Assembly (NCBI GenBank): GCA_000310025.1
Contig: FN649748.1
Location: 385,047-414,229 of the forward strand
DNA: 29,183 nt
DNA from: Ectocarpus siliculosus
Lineage: Eukaryota; Sar; Phaeophyceae; Ectocarpales; Ectocarpaceae
Direction of reading: 5' to 3'
The notes under the pieces were generated by a model. It ran no database searches. It had not been told where the DNA came from and worked only from the letters and a program-made list of their open reading frames with translations. This document shows positions 11,871 through 22,375 of the stretch, piece by piece. The first letter of the stretch is position 1. Each line of letters starts with the position of its first letter. The translations under genes and the position numbers were made by a program.

Positions 11871-12383
11871 TCACCGGGGGGGTGCCATGTCGCCGGCTCC
11901 TCCACGTTCAACCAGCGACCCTTTCGTCCGTTGCTCGGAGCGCTCCAGCTGGCCCCTAACGGTCGCCAGCAGATGCGCTGCCGCCTCTATTTTTCCTGTC
12001 CCCTTACCTCCCAGCGTCCTTTCAAACGGATTTCTTGAGCCCAGCAGAGGTATCGTCGCGTTGTCCTCATCGTGTGAGACACCACCACCAGACACTCCTC
12101 CCATACCCCTCCCCCCACCTACGCCCTCCCTTGGTTTCGCCGTGGAAGAGGCGGCTGGAGCGGCGGCCGGGGCAGCAGATCCGGCGGCGGGGGTGGTCGG
12201 CGCTGCGGCAGCCGAGGGTGATGCTGGGTCCACGGTAGCGCTGAAGCGGCGACCTATCTCGACCCCCATGCGCTTGGCGTTGACCACGCGCAGTATCTCC
12301 TTCACCGTGCGAGTGCCCGCGAGATCGATGGTCGGACCACCCCCTTCACCTCCAGATTCGGCCCTTAAGTCGCGGACACGTCC
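11871..12383 (-). CDS. MKS1: MKS1 exon 13: variable C-terminal tail
   Basis: The last exon encodes 170 residues (728-897). It has a helical segment (TVKEILRVVNAKRMG), an alanine/proline/glycine-rich linker, another helix (IEAAAHLLATVRGQLERSEQ) and the stop TGA at 11871-11873. The acceptor GTTCAG precedes GGACGT in phase 0 with a good pyrimidine tract. Human MKS1 also ends in helices rich in arginine and glutamate, but residue-level alignment here is weak. Confidence 0.65.
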   Translation of the reverse strand, partial: GRVRDLRAESGGEGGGPTIDLAGTRTVKEILRVVNAKRMGVEIGRRFSATVDPASPSAAAAPTTPAAGSAAPAAAPAASSTAKPREGVGGGRGMGGVSGGGVSHDEDNATIPLLGSRNPFERTLGGKGTGKIEAAAHLLATVRGQLERSEQRTKGSLVERGGAGDMAPPR

Positions 12384-15300
12384 CTGAACACGGGAGGACA
12401 CACGCGGAAAAGACGTCGGTAATGAGTGGCGATGGTTGGGATTTTTATGGCTTGGGATAGACGAGCGGTAGAGGTATCGTGGCCTGTGGGAAAGGCTGAA
12501 ATACCGGATTTCTCAGAATGTGGGTCATTATTGGTTGGCCTGGGAGCATCGTCACTTACACTCACGGTTCCAAAGAGTAGTCAAGTGCTTGATTCACGTC
12601 CGTCCGTGGGCGGTTGGGGGGAATGGATGTTGGGCGGAAAAGACTTAAGGTGGTACTCGGTTCGTCCGTGGACGTAGTTGCTTTATTTAGCCGTGTGACG
12701 AATATGTTTGGACTCACTTGGTGACAGTTACTGTCGTCGTTCGACCTGGGTTGTAGCGGATCAGGCGGCAATGTTGCGCCAACGTCATTGCAAAGGTAAC
12801 GTGCCAGCAACGCTGCATGTTCGTTTGTCAGCATGTTGCACTCGAGGACGCTGCTGCAAGAATAAAGCCGACGAAGCCTTCTACATTCACCCCTAGACTT
12901 TTATCGTTCCTCAAGAGGAGATTACCATTCCCGTGGCTCATGCGGACCATGAAACCGGCAAGCACCAGACTAATCCTGCGATACGACCGCACATGTCGCG
13001 CTAGTGTTGGGTACGATGCCCCTCCCCCTGCCGCGCCTTCCCACGCGCACCTGTTCTGCGAGGTGCAGTCTCACTCGCAGAGTCCCTGATGTTTCGGTTC
13101 GAAAGCCGAACCGGCTGAGAAAGGTTCCCCTGAAGCTCCCCGGCTTTGATGCATATCGCGGGTCATGCAAACGGTGGGCGCCCCCAACAAAGAAGTCCTG
13201 CGGTATTGTAAATAAGCAAACGAGAATGTTTGCAAACCAAGAAGTTTATCACGCTTTTTCTCGACGAAATGAACGATTTAAACATGCGCCCTGATATTGT
13301 CGAAGCTCTTCGCGCAAGAGGGCAACACCTGTGGTGGGGAGATATCCTCACCCTTCATGGCCACCTGAAGAAACATCTCTCTGTGTACTTCGGGCGTGCC
13401 AGCTGGGAGCACTCAAAAGGTTCTCTTAGCAGTGCTGGCCTTCAACTTATATATAGCTCCTGCGATGCTCAGTAATCCTTTCCTTAGCTATGCCCAACCC
13501 AAGTTTCATACTTCTCACGAACAAGAGCCAGGATCCGAATTCCTGACCGTCAGCATCCAGTGTTTTGAGAAAAATCTTTTACCCCATGAAGTTCGAAAAA
13601 GAACAACGGAATCACAGTACGCCGTCCCGCACGTATTTCACCAGTGGATTGACACGGATTCCCCCCCCTGTGAGAGTATTGTTTGGAGGCGGGCAGCTTA
13701 TTGCCAGAAGCGCAGAGAAGAGAAGGTTGACTCAAGACCTTGTATCATTTACGAGTGCCCAGGGTGTGATTGCCCATGCACGCAGAAGGGGGATCGCCCC
13801 TCGACAAATACATACCACAATCATACATGAAACCCCCTAGATCTTCGTAGATTTTTCGAGTGGTGAATACCCCCAAACAAGTACCAACCCCCTCCCTCCC
13901 GCCCCCAAGGGGATTTCGTTTCGTCTCTCGCCTGGAGATGGGTCCTTATGCTGCAGACCGGGCGCCACGTCCTGATGTGTAGTTCGTGCGCTCCGGGCTG
14001 TCTAGGAAAGGACACGTAGCCGTAGCCCTCGACACGATGTCTCGCGAGGCCGTCCAGGCTCGACACAGCCAGCAAAATCTGGCAGAGTCGTTGTCGCCGT
14101 CGCATTGCGTGTGTAAAAGGGCGTGCGTCAGTTGTCGGAAAAAACAGGCGTATCCGTCCCGAGATTTTTCTTCCAATTGTGATGGGCAGTTTCGTAGCGT
14201 GCACCAGTAGATAGTTGATATATTTCGGCACCGACATGCAAAGCACACAGCGGAGTCAACTCTGCTGGTTTGAAACCCTATTGTTTGTACTCTTTTGCTT
14301 TCGTCTTGTCTAGCACCAGAAGCAAAGTGGCTTCGAACCGTAGCAGCAGAAACACGTACCATGTTCACTCTTGATCAACCCCGCACACGCCGAAGAGTTC
14401 GCACAAACAGAAATTAACACGCAACGTCCGCACCTGAGGGCGTTCCCCAATCCCGGCCATCTCCCCCTCCTCTTCGTTGATCAAATGAAACTCCGCCGGA
14501 AACCCGAAATGCGCAACGGGGCTTCCCCCCTCCCCCCCGCCGCTACCGCCGCCGGTTATCGCCGCCACAACGACGACGGCCCCGCCAAGCACCACCCAGA
14601 AGAGGGGGGATTCCCCGAGAGACGCGAGCAGTCCCAGAAAGCACAGGAGAATGGCAGAGGTCGCGCGTAGGGCGGCGCCGGACATGACAATCTTTGGCGG
14701 TGCTTGGAAAGCAGCGGGCATGGCGGAGTTCCCGTAGGTGTTGATGGTGGAAGACGATGACAATGTCGTCACCGAAGCTGATGACGTGCCATGGCCAAGC
14801 CCGCTCCGGGTGTCGCTCTTTCTGGTCGTGGTGGTGGTGGCAGAGCGGACGGACCGGTGCGGGACCGCGAGTGGATAGGCTTGTGAGGCCACCTGTGCTT
14901 TCGTTCGTCGAAGAAGAGCGTGAATCAACGCAACGAAAAAAGGAAGTACTTGTTCAAGGTGAGGCTTTCTCTCTTGTGTGTGTACCGATGCCGAGTGCTA
15001 TGCACAGGATTTAGGCCTAAACGCTCACCGCATTCGTGTCTTTCGTCGACCCCTCCAACCAACAGCAACCACCGACCATTTCACACGGCTACCACCGACC
15101 ACCTCGTCCGTGCCACACTCTGACCTGGGTGGTTCCTCCTGCCGCAAAATCCCCACTTCCGTCGCCGTTTCCTCCGTTCTCCCAAGCAAACGTGTGGTCT
15201 CCCCGGTCCCCTCTCCCGCTACCGTGCTGCCCTCCCCCTCCTCCTGCACCCCGGCTGCCTTCTTCGTCCGCCATGGTCCAGTGTCGAGGCAGACACAGGG

Positions 15301-18300
15301 CGTACTCCGTGTACAGACGATCAACTCCCGCGAAACCGCTCGCGGAAACGATCTGAAGCGTTTGCAGATTTGGTAAGAGGTATCGTTGATTGTCGGAAGC
15401 CGCACTTCACAATTCACATCGTTGTCTCTCCAAGCCGCCTGTTCCCTCAACTTCTGAAGGCTTTGCGGTGGCCGCATCTTGGGAGTTGTGTCATAGCGTT
15501 TGGGATGCTGACAAGAGTCCCTCCGTATCGAAACCAAGGAACAACCCAACCCCCCACCCCCACCCCGCCCCGTGGTCTCAATGGCCTAACCGCTAAGGCA
15601 TGCAAAACATGAGTACGCCCCCCCCTACCCCGCCCCCGGGCCAAAATCGACGCACAGAATTGCACAGTTTACTTCACACCAGCTCGCAGTGGCCGTTAGG
15701 CGGCAGACATAGCCTCCAATTGGGCACACACACTGGTTCTGCCTGAGGTTCCGAGCGCGTTGCGGACGCCCCGGGGACTACGTTTGTACTAAGACTTCCT
15801 GCCCCCGCGCCCACCCCCCTCCGACCAAAGTGACTTCGAGCCTGGGGATGGGCCATAGTTTCCACACGGAGGGCCCCTTGATAGTGAGAGGGTATTGAAT
15901 GGACAAGAAACCAACCTCTTGTTTCATCATCGTGCTCACCTCCATGAAGACGTGCAAGGCCACAGCGCCTCCCGCCACCGGGGCGCCGACGAGCTGTGTC
16001 CCCGCGTTCTGTATCACAAGGAACGTGCACACCACGGGGAACAAGGGATGCCGCGGAAAGGAAGAAGGAACGCTCGTGTTTACGAATACGAACACACAGT
16101 GGAATCGATGGTTCCACTAACGTTGGTTCGATAGTCTTCCTTTCTGAGAACTGGCGGGCGGGTGTGTTTTTCAAGCATCCACGTATTGCCCCAAGGGATA
16201 CAGTATCAATGAGGCCTTGGCTCCGTCTCCGTCAACATGGTACGTGAAAGCAACAATCAATTATTCCTTCCGTGAGCAGGGAACCCCATCCCTTAGTGCC
16301 CCAACACAAGCTCAATGGAGTCCGGTTTGGTGTCTCTTGTAGTGCTGCACTATTGTTGAACTCGTGTTGCACCGGTTCTCATTGGCATGTTACCTTCGTA
16401 GACTTAACCACCCGGCATTTTCTCAGAAAACGACTAAACGGACGGTCAGTCAACCAGGCAGCCAGCCATTCACCTGTTGCCGCGACGCCTTTTTCCACAG
16501 GTCTCGCGAAGCTTCTTCCGCCTCCCAGGCCTCTATCTCCTCCACTCCGCCCCCCGGCTCAGAGTCGTTCTCCACGGTGTAGGAAAACACTCCCCCGGAG
16601 GGGGATGTGAAGCGATACGTGGTAAGGCGGGCGCCTTCCTTGTCCATCACCTGAATGCACAGTGACGACGATATCGCCAAGGACGGCGGGGGTGTTGAAA
16701 GCTATTGCTCCAAACTTTCTCGTCAAGGTCTAGGCGGTTTTACGGCAGTACACGCCTCGTTACTTAGGTCTGGTTCTTACAAGCTATGACACGTATCAGG
16801 AGCGGACGTTTTGAATGACGAACTACGTTGAGTATGGAGTTTTCATCTTCAATCCGGTTCGACAAAACGTTTCGATGCACACAACCGTGGGATCCCGGTT
16901 GTTGAGCTATGTGCTTGATGACCACGCTGTATGGCACATGTTTGTTATGGTCAGCGTTAGGTTTTCCGTTTCATAGTGAAGTTGTGCATGTAAAAGGTTG
17001 CAATTGTCTGCGTTGTTTTCCTCTTTGGTCGGTACTCGGAAGTGTGGAGGAAGTGTGTTTAAAGTGCACATCACACCCGTTTGAACTACCAGGGCTCAAT
17101 GTTCCACCCACGAGTTACTCTCCGCCTTCGGTTTCTTGATGGTGCCGATTGCATCGGAGAGTACTTTCTATCGGTTGTTTCGTTACGTTTCCGTCTTCTC
17201 ACCTTGAGGGTGTGGTCCGTGAGAAAAGCCCCCTCGTCTCCGGATTCCGGCTCCTCTGCCGAAAAACCTGTCGATTGTGCAGAAAGGGTATGGATACCCG
17301 GTGGCCCCTCAAACAAAGACAAGTGTCTAGATACGTATTTCAATTGATAGGATCGTACGAACCGTTGGTCTATTCAATAACAACGTGAGTCGGCAGCTCT
17401 ATTCAGGTTAATGGGGGCAAAACCCATAGTTGATTGAGTACATGTGCAGCTCACTCGTCCTCCACAACAAAAAGGAGCTTGAACCCAGCGGACAATGCAC
17501 AAGAAACCCCACGACAAGGTACACGACGCATCAGCTGCAAAGCAAGGCGCACCCGGTGCAATCTCTAGCGTCCCGTTCTGGTGCGCCTTGATGGAGCACA
17601 CCACCTGCTCGTGGGCGTGAATTCCCACCCCGTCCTCGCCCTGCCTCCACCGAGAACCCCCCCCAGGCGCTGCCGCTCTGGACTTGGCTACCTTGGTGGC
17701 CTCGCGAACATCAACATCCACCGCTGCCATGATGTACATGACCTGCGGGGTGGCAGTGCCGGATGTGCGACTGAGATTGAACCGGTTCGTGTGCGTATTA
17801 TTTGTTACACCACGTGTGTTTTCACTGCTTTTGAACAGAAGTAGTGCAAACCCGGCCATGGTTGTGGAACGCCACGAACGTTACACTCAGCTACCCAGCA
17901 ACGCAGCCGAGAAGTCTTTCCCGTATCAACTACGTTCCCTCGTGCCCCCGCGATATTCACGTATTAACGCAAGATGTGCGCAACAGTAACAGACGAGCAC
18001 GAAGTAGCACCTTGTATTTGTCCTCGCGGGCTAAATGCGCTTGAATAACTGCTGCAGTGTCCGACACCCCGGCCCTGCTATTCCTTCCACTCGCTCCGCC
18101 TCCGCCTGCGCCTCGACCCCCGCCTGCAGCCGTCTTCGCGGTCTCGAGCAAAGAACTTGCCACCGTGCGAGGCATGCTGGTCACCGCTTCTTCGAGGCAG
18201 CTGAACGGCCCGCCGTCCCCGGTGGTGAGCCCCCCTTCCGCGGCGCCAGCCTTGTCGGAAGGGGGAACAAAGCCGTCCTTGTCCGTGTACGTGAAGAGCA

Positions 18301-20108
18301 TCACCTGACGTTGGGTTTCGAGTTTGGCCCGAATGAAGAGACAACTTAATTATGTTGGTGTTTATCCTTTCCAACAAAAACACACGTTAGCTTGGCCCTA
18401 TCGTTTTTCGTTTGTCAGTCGATGCTTTACGTGGCCGTTTCTCGGTTTCTTTTGTTCATGCTTCCTGCTCACTACCCCACTCACCCGAACACTCTACCGC
18501 TTGAAATGTCTCCTGTTTGGTTCTATCAAAGGAGGCAAGTGAGGGCACAGAAAGCGCCCATTTTATCTTCTGAAGGCGGGCACAAGTGCGTGAAAGGACG
18601 CACCTCTGAGAGCGACTCCAAGGGGTCCACGCCGTCGCGCCGGAGGTCTTCCAAGTGCCCCGCATAGTCCCTCTGGAATCACAAGCAAGATAAGGTGATG
18701 TGATGGGAGGGATTTGCGGACCAAAACATACCGGCAGATATCGACCGTGGCCGGGTCGAGACCTGTTCGTCAGCCCCATGCAAGCTGTACTTGCTTTTGG
18801 GGATGAGCCCTGAGTCCATGCTTGCTCGAAAGCTATTTGTAAAATCTCCAACAGGCAATTTGGAGTCGTTGAGTCTTGTGCTCAAGAAGCTACGTGAGGG
18901 GCAACAGGTGGGAATATACCCGAAAAAAAAAATGCCGCAATTCGGTCTCTGCACGGGGGCATCTGCGTCACCAGCCCTGGCTATAGTGTGACCAGGGTTG
19001 ACCCAGCGGCTGCCAACGCCGTTCGCCCATGAATCCACTCACCTTCAAAACCAGTCTTCCACAATATGCACGAACAGCAAAAATGTTATCACATTTCTCT
19101 CGTTTTTTGCTGGTTTGACACAAAACGACCCTGCAGTGTTGACGGGAGGAAAACGTCCTGGAGAGAGGAGTTCTGAAGTTTGACTGCATCATGAGTTGAT
19201 AGACGACCTCCAGACTTGTTCGACTTACTCTCGACTGTCTCTCACAGCGGGCAAGTAAGAGATGACCACTGCAAGCAGCACGGTTGACACGTTTGCCGAG
19301 TTTACCTCCCTCCTCTCCTCCTCTCACCTCCAGCCTGGATAGAGCGTTGTCGGGAGGACCAACCGCGCGTTGCTGCTGCGACTTCCCGCCTCTACGCTGG
19401 CCGCTCGAAAGTGTGACAACATCCTCGGGGCCGAAAACCTTTTCCTGCCATTTGACGCGAATGTCTGCCTCGTCCCCAGGAAGGAACGACCCGGGCGCGT
19501 TGTCGACGTCATCGCCGTGGTCCCCTTTTTTTCCTGGTCGAACCTTTCCAACGGCTCCGGTGTTGGTGTTGATGGACCGCCCGAATATCTTTCCGGGGGG
19601 AGGCGGGGGCGTGCGTTATTGGACAAGAGAAAAGGAAAGTAAAGTGATATCGGGTCGGAGGTGCCTGGAGGTCGAGAGTCCTTGTCACTTCGTCACCGAG
19701 TTTTCAAGACCAAAAGCGACAATACTACTATATCTGCGGTCGCTCATTGATTGGTATATGAGAGATGTTGGCAGTGGCACGCCGGCACAACAGCAACAAA
19801 CAGCGGACAAGCCAAGCCCAAAATGGTTCACGTCAACAGTCTCCATGGACGCGAAATACGGAGAAGCCTCGCTGACGCTCCCAATCCAGCTGGTTTTTGA
19901 GGTTACTACCCAGACCGCTGGGGCGACCGGCGTCGAACGGTATGCAGCAGTAGTCCAGCCTAAAACATCAACGCAGCAACAGCAGAAGGTAGTCTAGTAG
20001 TTTTACAAGTTATACCTTTGGTACCGTGCTTACCTTGCGTAGCCTGATGCGAACATTGAGGGATTCCAGAGAGTCCGTAATCCGGTAGTATTGAGGCTGG
20101 TTGGACAT
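11871..20108 (-). CDS. MKS1: MKS1 homologue, B9-domain ciliary transition-zone protein (13 exons, complete)
   Basis: MKS1 is a B9-domain protein of the MKS module at the base of cilia, where with B9D1, B9D2 and tectonic-type proteins it forms the transition-zone gate. Exons, minus strand: 20108-20034, 19588-19328, 18672-18604, 18304-18011, 17742-17553, 17267-17203, 16650-16474, 16008-15940, 15352-15125, 14892-14434, 14078-13932, 13197-13051, 12383-11871. Phases agree at every junction and give 897 residues (human about 559; the excess is low-complexity insertions). Family landmarks in order: YYRITDSLESLNVRIRLRK (7-25), VKWQEKVF (70-77), FTYTD (139-143), VMYIMA (234-239), EQVVCSIK, TYRFTSPSGG, IVSASGF at 401, VAHFGFPAEF, RVEGYGYV (644-651), SKPGSFRG (695-702) and SRFGFRTETSGT (706-717). 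The short N-terminus before YYRITD favours the ATG at 20108. Identity is firm; exon 2 start (AAAG acceptor) and exon 10 start are the least certain edges. Confidence 0.9.
13051..14078 (-). CDS. MKS1: MKS1 exons 11 and 12: C-terminal half of the B9 domain
   Basis: Exon 11 (14078-13932) encodes ILLAVSSLDGLARHRVEGYG, then SFPRQPGAHELHIRTWRPV. Exon 12 (13197-13051) encodes DFFVGGAHRLHDPRYASKPG, then SFRGTFLSRFGFRTETSGTL. Both follow human MKS1 almost residue by residue. To keep the family's spacing between TWRPV and FFVGG, exon 11 must end at CTCCAG/GCGAGA, a GC donor. The alternative GT donor (CGCCCG/GTCTGC, exon end 13959) also keeps phase but drops nine residues. Confidence 0.8.
13221..13475 (+). 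pseudogene. Protein-like open frame inside MKS1 intron 11, opposite strand
   Basis: The frame is open to 13475 and reads LDEMNDLNMRPDIVEALRAR, then GQHLWWGDILTLHGHLKKHL. The composition looks like a folded protein rather than random translation. A second frame (13396-13830) follows with a cysteine cluster (ECPGCDCPC). I see no start context, no splice sites and no family. A fragment of an old mobile-element gene is one possibility. Confidence 0.25.
14434..14892 (-). CDS. MKS1: MKS1 exon 10: B9 domain segment with large hydrophobic insertion
   Basis: The exon encodes 153 residues (477-629). Only its last 30 or so (SPVAHFGFPAEFHLINEEE and on) match MKS1 proteins I know. The preceding 120 residues are a Ser/Thr-rich segment and a hydrophobic block at about 556-589 (AILLCFLGLLASL, then LFWVVLGGAVVVVAAI), followed by a glycine linker. 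The whole stretch is open and in phase. The acceptor is AAAGCACAG at 14901-14893; a second phase-0 acceptor (CCAAAG before ATTGTC) could start the exon later and would still keep the hydrophobic block. Confidence 0.65.
15563..15610 (+). other. tRNA-like segment with A-box match in MKS1 intron 8
   Basis: The segment GTGGTCTCAATGGCCTAACC resembles the D-arm region of a tRNA, and TGGCCTAACCGC matches the pol III A-box consensus at 11 of 12 positions. It does not fold as a tRNA: no anticodon arm or T-arm follows, and no acceptor stem pairs. It may be a decayed tRNA-derived SINE head or chance. Confidence 0.3.
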
Positions 20109-20827
20109 ATTGGAGCTCGACGGAAGGATGACTTCGAAGCAATAGCAACTGCTGTTGTAAATAAGCAATGCCTAAAAGCTGCGGTCAAGATCTTCAGAAG
20201 TCAGACCGTGTGGCGATGACAAAAAAAATGGCATCGAAGATATACGCTCCACTACTGTTGAGGGCTCTCAGTCGATGAGAGTCCGGACAAACGTGAAAGT
20301 CGCGTGTATCCAAAACCCTAAAGCGTTGAGGGATCTCAAGCGTGCAGATCCGGCTGAGAGAGAAAGAGAGGAGTTGCGAGAGGGCATGGTAACAGAGACA
20401 TCAAACCACCGCCAGCAGACAGGACGTACAGCAGTAGATCTACGAAAAAAAGTCGACCAGATCTCCGAAAGTCAGGCAGATCTCCGAAGAAGGGCTGTAC
20501 CGTCTCTACCGACGGACGGAAACACCCTCATTTTTGAATTTTGCGCCCCGCCCAAACAACCAACCGAGAGCTTACGAGAGAGTGCGAGCAACGTGCCAAC
20601 GACGACAAGCTTTCCGAGTGTGCGACGGGACCAGTTGTGCTCTCAACCGAAGGTGGAGATCAAAACGCTCACATCTCTCTCCGTGCGGTTGGTGATCAGT
20701 CTTCAGCAAGCCCGGACAAAAAGGAGGTAAACCGACGCGCCAGGCCTTGGGATCAGAGGGAGCACACGAGCACACGAACGAGAGAGCTCTTGTCTTAGCA
20801 CTCTGCTTTGGGAGAAAGGTTGTCACC
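20109..20827. promoter_or_regulatory. Shared spacer between divergent MKS1 and PRIM2 start codons
   Basis: Only about 720 bp separate the two start codons, so both promoters and 5' leaders lie here. Three direct repeats of AGATCTMCGAA occur at 20436-20446, 20459-20469 and 20478-20488. A CAGCAGTA octamer overlaps the first repeat (20429-20436). An open frame (20275-20730) runs through the spacer but lacks family resemblance. I found no RFX X-box, which would be expected in animal ciliary promoters. Confidence 0.5.
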
Positions 20828-22319
20828 ATGATCGGAATTGCATCTATGCGTCCCTCTGCCGCTGCGCTGAAGAAGGATGTCGGCGGAGTGGAGAGACATA
20901 AGGTGAGACCGGAGTGTTCTTCGTCCTCTTCGTGCTAGCAGAAGCTGTGCTGTGGTTAGGTTTTTGGCGTTGTGCCGCTCGCTGTGCTGTGCGCCTACAG
21001 CCGCACCGCTATAGACCCTGCAGCAGTAGTGGGCCTAGCAGTAGGGTGCACTTCTCACCGTAGACTCTGTATACGGCTTGGGTTGCCTGTAGGTTGGCAG
21101 GGTTTGTGTTCTCGACGGATGGTGTTTCGACGTAACATATGTCCGTGCTCTCCGTTTGTGTGCGTTGTTGGCATGTGTAGACTATGTCGTTTTTCGAAAT
21201 TCAAATTTTAGGGCAACTTAAAGACATCATGCGAACGGGTTTTATCTTTTTGATATCTTTTTGGTACAGAGTACCGGTACAGTTTAGCCAAGCATTTCAT
21301 ACGTTTAACGCATGCCAGGTAGCTCCACTCCGGAAAAATAAACCCCGCAGCCTTCGCATGTGGTCATATTCTCGACAAACTTTACAGCAGTAGTGCCCGC
21401 AAATTTGAGATGATGATGTTACATACGTAGTAACGCACTCAGCTCGAAACGTAAAAACCCTGTTCGCCAAGCACATGAATGTTCTTTGCGAGCGGCGCGT
21501 TGGCGCGGGCATGAGTCCAAATCAATCGCTCATGTGATCATGCTCGTGCGAGACTGGAGGATGAAGGAACGAAGTCATCGACTACTACCTATGCAGCAGT
21601 AGTTACAGTAGAGGTCCCTGTATAGTGCCGGTATGTATGTGCCCAGAAAATTCCCCGGCACTATTCACCCGGCACTAAACAGGGACCTCTACTGTAACCA
21701 AAGCCGTAAGTCTAGAGTCTATCGAGTCAAAGTGGATCAGCGAGCAACTCACCCCCACTTTATGAGGCACAACTTCCTAAGCGCCTGTCCTGTGCTCTCT
21801 GATACCGAGGATATCAGGGGGACGTTCACCGCGACCTGCGTGTAGGACACAGCACTATGCATTAGTCCAAGTGTCAGTGTTTGCTCGCCATAGTTCCGAG
21901 ATACCGCTTCACCCCAGCCCCTTTTGGTTGCTGCGAGACCGGGTTCTAATAGGGCCAAAGAAAATCTTAGACGTAGAGTTTGCTGTCAATGTGTCTTGGT
22001 TGCCTTTGTCTATGTATCCGCCTGCCTGTCCGCCTGCCGGTCTTTCTCTATGCCTATTTCCGTGTCTACCTGCCTATTTGCCTATTTGTGTGTCTGCATA
22101 CCGACGTGCCTAGCACCTGTTGTTCTGCCTGCCTGCGCGTCTTTCCCTTTATTTTTTTTCTCCTCTGGCAAGGCTATCTCGATGTACAACGAGGCACCGT
22201 TCGAGGAGATCACGCTGGACGAGTTTGAGCTGGTCGCGCTCGACAGGTTGCAGGTCCTGCGAAAGATCGAAGACTTGAAGGTAAGCGACACGAAAACCCT
22301 TTTCGACACGTAAGTCATG

Positions 22320-22375
<56 letters not shown>

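Noticed and set aside
14365-14928. Separate membrane-protein gene starting at ATG 14928 on the minus strand
   Set aside because: At first it looked like an independent gene. The end of the same frame matches the MKS1 B9 domain, and both ends join the neighbouring MKS1 exons in phase, so I treat it as MKS1 exon 10.
15778-16095. End of a gene at the stop codon near 15778 (minus strand)
   Set aside because: A strong GTGAGC donor at 15939 and the match of the preceding residues to the MKS1 B9 start show that the frame beyond the donor is intron.
19284-19997. Plus-strand open frame of 237 codons
   Set aside because: It runs antisense across MKS1 exon 2, whose minus-strand frame carries the conserved VKWQEKVF motif. 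The plus frame is a shadow over part of its length.
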